Under the pieces are notes generated by a model. The model did no database searches. It was not told the DNA's origin and saw only the letters and a program-made list of their open reading frames with translations. A program made the position numbers and the translations under genes. From Chloroflexota bacterium (lineage in GTDB: Bacteria > Chloroflexota > Anaerolineae > Aggregatilineales > Phototrophicaceae), in contig JAPOWK010000078.1 in NCBI GenBank assembly GCA_026707665.1, forward strand, positions 1 through 42,021: DNA of 42,021 bases. Reading direction: 5' to 3'. Of this stretch, positions 41,808 through 42,021 are shown one piece after another (position 1 is the first letter of the stretch; the number at the start of each line of letters is the position of its first letter).

Positions 41808-42021
41808 TCAGAATATCCCGTTTTCATTCGGTGAATCTTTTCGGGCTTCTTGGCTCGCCTCCCACTCCTCAACGATTTTCTCGTCCTTAAATCTAAAAAT
41901 GTGAATGAGGGCGAAAACATTCTCGGCGTCGAGCGTAATCTTGCATTGGACAGCAACCAAATCACCATCTTCGAGGGTGCGCAGGATCTCGCATTGCTTA
42001 TTGGGAAACTGCTGTGCATTT
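41808..42021 (-). CDS. SnoaL-like / NTF2-like protein (partial, C-terminal part)
   Basis: The right edge cuts a minus-strand gene; the last 70 codons are present, ending at TGA 41808. The sequence 'LEDGDLVAVQCKITLDAENV', then 'LIHIFRFKDEKIVEEWEASQ' and the closing 'DSPNENGIF' are characteristic of SnoaL-like NTF2-fold proteins, where H-x-F-R-F and E-x-W line the cavity. Such proteins are small enzymes or ligand binders of varied function. No start is visible. The 254 bp between it and the SBP start at 41553 show nothing else I can identify. Confidence 0.75.
   Translation of the reverse strand, partial: NAQQFPNKQCEILRTLEDGDLVAVQCKITLDAENVFALIHIFRFKDEKIVEEWEASQEARKDSPNENGIF

Overview
The window looks like a chromosomal segment of a GC-rich environmental bacterium, most likely a Chloroflexota (Anaerolineae-type) member. 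That assignment is inference. It rests on the Thr/Pro-rich '[11 protein letters not shown]' linkers between FnIII modules, the abundance of GT-C and GT2 glycosyltransferases, LLM and substrate-binding-protein paralogues, GxxExxY cassettes, and intergenic palindromes of the TGTAGGGGCGA...TCGCCC and CCCCTTCCC...GGGAAGGGG types. There is no rRNA, no CRISPR array and no replication origin. One tRNA gene is present, and its anticodon (UCA) and 6-bp D stem identify it as selenocysteine tRNA.

Layout. 1-2.5 kb: two tandem minus-strand family-5 (peptide/nickel type) substrate-binding proteins, the first cut by the window edge, each with its own promoter. 2.6-7.4 kb: a DPM1-like GT2, a TIM-barrel sugar isomerase/epimerase, a membrane-anchored TPR protein, a HAD phosphatase and a DUF1330 protein, separated by dispersed palindromic repeats and one MITE-like element with 17-bp terminal inverted repeats. 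7.4-9.6 kb: tRNA-Sec with a clear promoter and terminator, followed at once by a fused DUF262-HNH (GmrSD-like) gene, suggesting selC used as an integration point. 9.6-13.8 kb: a TPR protein, a GT-C membrane glycosyltransferase coupled to a polytopic membrane protein, and a YfcE-type metallophosphoesterase. 14-18.7 kb: a secreted FnIII protein with long Thr/Pro-rich repeats, a degenerate IS5-type transposase, and a second GT-C glycosyltransferase whose 5' end abuts the transposase relic. 19.2-26.6 kb: cysteine synthase, cupin, MogA-type protein, a small membrane ORF, an XRE regulator with a perfect upstream palindrome, a broken GxxExxY cassette between 42-bp inverted repeats, an LLM oxidoreductase, two paralogous membrane-anchored proteins, and a class V aminotransferase-fold enzyme with an unusual Asn.

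26.6-36.5 kb: the outstanding feature is a head-to-tail array of ten paralogous GT2 glycosyltransferases on the minus strand, each 321-335 aa. They are mostly joined by overlapping stop/start codons (several with the same TTGACTGA junction), often start with TTG, and all carry the same C-terminal 'WQMFCHWRRHHFG'-like tail. Segments of 150 and 212 bp are base-identical between copies while the rest has diverged, indicating recent duplication or gene conversion. 36.6-42 kb: DUF1801 and HEAT-like proteins, a nucleoside hydrolase, two tandem type-I (Peripla_BP_6) substrate-binding proteins, and the C-terminus of a SnoaL-like protein at the right edge.

A working hypothesis, which is inference only: the DPM1-like enzyme, the two GT-C enzymes and the GT2 array together build variable surface glycans, possibly on Thr/Ser-rich secreted proteins like the one at 14 kb. 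The GT2 array would act as a recombination-prone reservoir of acceptor specificities.
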